The notes below the pieces were generated by a model that was not told where the DNA came from, searched no databases, and worked only from the letters and a program-made list of their open reading frames with translations. From Elusimicrobiota bacterium (GTDB lineage Bacteria; Elusimicrobiota; Elusimicrobia; UBA1565; UBA9628), in contig JAHFCD010000195.1 of the NCBI GenBank assembly GCA_023249695.1, positions 1 through 5,541 on the forward strand: 5,541 nt of DNA. The letters are read 5' to 3'. This document shows positions 3,866 to 5,541 of the stretch, one piece after another; positions within the stretch are counted from its first letter, which is position 1; each line of letters opens with the position of its first letter. The translations under genes and the position numbers were made by a program.

Positions 3866-5541
3866 TTAGAACTGGAGCCTCAAGCCGCCGTAGCCGGCGA
3901 TGCCCTGCGAGCCCCAGCCCTGAACCTCCGCGTAGCTCTTGTCGAACACGTTGTCGACGCGGGCGGTCAAGGTCAAGGTCTTGTTCACCGCGTAGGCGCC
4001 GGCGAGGTGCCAGAGCGCGTAGCCCCCGAGCTTCACGCGCTTGGCCGGCGAGGTCGCGAAATCGCTGTCCACCCTCGGGCCGGTGTAGACGGCGCCCACG
4101 GTGACGGAGAGCGGCTCGATCGGGCGCAGCTCGGCGTCCCCTCCCAGCTTGATGCGCGGGCGGCGCACCAGCGAAGCGCCGTCCGACAGGTCCACGGCCG
4201 AGGTGTAGGTGTAGTTCCCCTTGAACAGCACCTTCTCCGTCGGCTTGACCTGCGCGGTGAACTCGTAGCCCTCGGTCCGCGCGCGGCCCACGTTGTAGTA
4301 CTTGGACGTGGCGCTGTTGAAGGCGATCAGGTCGCGCAGGTCGTAGCGGAAATAGACGGCGCCGAAAGAGATCTTCCGCTCCCACAGGTCCTGCTCGAAT
4401 CCGGCGTCCCAGGAGGTGCTGCGCTCAGGGGCGAGGTTCAGATAGCCGTACTGGGAATACAGCTGGTATAGGGACGGAGCCTTGAAGCCCGTGCCGAGAC
4501 TGGCCTTGAGCTTCGTGCGGGTCTCCGGGATGAGCAGCGCGGGGGCGATGCGATAGGTATTCGCGTTCCCATAGCGATCGTGCTCGTCATGGCGCACGCC
4601 GACGGACACGAACAGGCGGTCGCGGAACTTCATCAGGTCCTCGGCGAATACGCCGATCAGGCTCGCCTTCTGCGTGTTGAATTCCGTATTGAACGGTCCG
4701 AACGAGCTTTGGGAGCGGTACTCGGTCCGAGCGGCCTCTTCCTGCTTATCCACGCCGGCGGTCAGGGTGTGGGCGGCGTTCAATTGGGCGATGGCCTGGT
4801 AGCTGAACTTGACGGTGCGGCCGTAGCTGGAGTTCTGCGCGGCGCTGGACGGATGCTGGGCGTCGGTGCCGTTGACGAACCGGCGATTCTGCGTCGAGAG
4901 CGCGAGCCCCGACTTCTGCACCAGCCGGCCGCCTCGGAGGCTGAGGGTGGCGCGGGCGGCGAGGTCGGTCTCGTTGAACGTGCCGGTGTAGTTGGGGTCA
5001 TCGCCTCCGACTCCGCCCGAGTTGTCGAGGTCATAGCGGGAGTAGGCGTTGCGGGCGGTGAGATCGAGGCGGAAGTTCTCGTTTAGTTTGATCCCAAGCG
5101 CGCCGGAAACGGTGTTGTTCAGATAGCCGTCCCGCTCGGCGTTTCCGTAGTCGCTGCCGGCCGCGGAGATTCCCCCGGTCTTGAGGCGGGAGCCCCCGAG
5201 GGAGTAGTCCAGATGTTTGGTGCCGCCGTTCAGCTCGGCCCGGCCCAAGGCGTAGTCCGCGGACCCGGCCTCGCCGGAGAGCGTGAGCTTGCGGGCGCCC
5301 GTACCTTTGCGCGTGATGACGTTGATGACGCCGCCGATCGCGTCCGAGCCGTACATGACGCTCTGCGACCCGCGTAGAATCTCGATGCGTTCCACGTTGT
5401 CGGTCGTCAGGTTCTCCAGGGTATAGGCGCGGCCGGGGCTCGACGGGTCGTTGAGGGGCACGCCATCGAGCAGCACGAGGGTATGCTCCGATTTGTTGCC
5501 GCGGATGAAGACGGAGGTCGTGGCGTTCCCTCCGGTCTTGA
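3866..5541 (-). CDS. btuB: BtuB-like TonB-dependent outer-membrane receptor, N-terminus off the window
   Basis: 557 codons are visible and the frame is open to the right edge, so the signal peptide, TonB box and first part of the plug are missing. The visible fragment begins in the plug: SVFIRGNKSEHTLVLLDGVP (9-28), then VERIEILRGSQSVMYGSDAI (49-68) running on into GGVINVITRKG, which closely follows E. coli BtuB and its relatives. The remaining ~470 residues are alternating beta strands of a 22-strand barrel, rich in aromatic girdle residues. It ends in DNVFDKSYAEVQGWG and a C-terminal Phe, the usual signal for outer-membrane insertion. The apparent GTG start at 5476 is only an internal Val codon. 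The protein would import a large substrate powered by TonB-ExbBD, not seen here. Cobalamin or another corrinoid is the best guess, from plug similarity and the DUF71/DUF6580 neighbours. Other TonB receptors (siderophore, heme) share these plug motifs, so the substrate is not certain. It is the most upstream operon gene visible. Confidence 0.9.
   Translation of the reverse strand, partial: KTGGNATTSVFIRGNKSEHTLVLLDGVPLNDPSSPGRAYTLENLTTDNVERIEILRGSQSVMYGSDAIGGVINVITRKGTGARKLTLSGEAGSADYALGRAELNGGTKHLDYSLGGSRLKTGGISAAGSDYGNAERDGYLNNTVSGALGIKLNENFRLDLTARNAYSRYDLDNSGGVGGDDPNYTGTFNETDLAARATLSLRGGRLVQKSGLALSTQNRRFVNGTDAQHPSSAAQNSSYGRTVKFSYQAIAQLNAAHTLTAGVDKQEEAARTEYRSQSSFGPFNTEFNTQKASLIGVFAEDLMKFRDRLFVSVGVRHDEHDRYGNANTYRIAPALLIPETRTKLKASLGTGFKAPSLYQLYSQYGYLNLAPERSTSWDAGFEQDLWERKISFGAVYFRYDLRDLIAFNSATSKYYNVGRARTEGYEFTAQVKPTEKVLFKGNYTYTSAVDLSDGASLVRRPRIKLGGDAELRPIEPLSVTVGAVYTGPRVDSDFATSPAKRVKLGGYALWHLAGAYAVNKTLTLTARVDNVFDKSYAEVQGWGSQGIAGYGGLRLQF

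Larger units (their letters stand above)
1750..5541 (-). other. Putative corrinoid uptake and salvage operon
   Basis: Four minus-strand genes follow each other with no usable intergenic space: receptor, CWC-DUF71, DUF6580, DUF71. The junctions are +1, -4 and +1 bases. The promoter, and any cobalamin riboswitch, must lie beyond 5541, since no internal gap could hold one. No BtuCDF, cobalamin adenosyltransferase or corrin biosynthesis gene is present in the visible part. Confidence 0.75.

Noticed and set aside
3861..4385. Minus-strand 174-residue frame within the end of the receptor
   Set aside because: It is an alternative frame of the receptor gene with an Arg-rich composition. The receptor frame is continuous, so there is no sign of a frameshift.
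3716..4471. Plus-strand frame of 251 residues under the receptor gene
   Set aside because: It is antisense to beta-barrel coding sequence with an intact C-terminal Phe and has no recognisable motif.

Overview
The window is GC-rich bacterial DNA. The most probable source is a Gram-negative bacterium with an outer membrane, because the right-hand third encodes a TonB-dependent receptor. The regulator at 406-1245 looks like the DUF4423/TIGR02147 class, which is common in Fibrobacteres, Bdellovibrio-like and Elusimicrobiota-like genomes. I lean towards an uncultivated Elusimicrobiota-type organism, but the sequence does not prove this. No RNA genes, insertion sequences or CRISPR arrays were seen.

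Left part (1-1706): the N-terminal end of an exported protein runs off the left edge on the minus strand. A 183-base intergenic region follows, with a fair sigma70-type promoter for that gene. Next comes a plus-strand two-domain DNA-binding regulator that seems to start without a Shine-Dalgarno sequence. It ends tail-to-tail, overlapping by 3 bases in a CTAG, with a minus-strand gene for a 154-residue helical protein of unknown family.

Right part (1750-5541): a tight minus-strand operon, read from the right edge leftwards. It holds a BtuB-like TonB-dependent outer-membrane receptor (N-terminus off the window), a fusion of a Cys-rich CWC domain with a DUF71/COG2102 PP-loop ATPase, a DUF6580 inner-membrane protein, and a second DUF71/COG2102 PP-loop ATPase. 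The junctions are TAA-C-ATG, a 4-base ATGA overlap and TAG-C-ATG, so the four genes are almost certainly co-transcribed and translationally coupled.

The operon is best read as a corrinoid (vitamin B12) capture and salvage module. The receptor would bring a corrinoid into the periplasm, the DUF6580 protein is a candidate inner-membrane carrier, and the two ATP-using enzymes are candidates for amidating or otherwise repairing the imported compound. DUF71 proteins are known as Dph6 (diphthine-ammonia ligase) in eukaryotes and archaea. Bacteria do not make diphthamide, and comparative genomics has already predicted a B12-salvage role for bacterial members. The less described parts here are the pairing of two divergent DUF71 paralogues around a DUF6580 gene and the CWC fusion.
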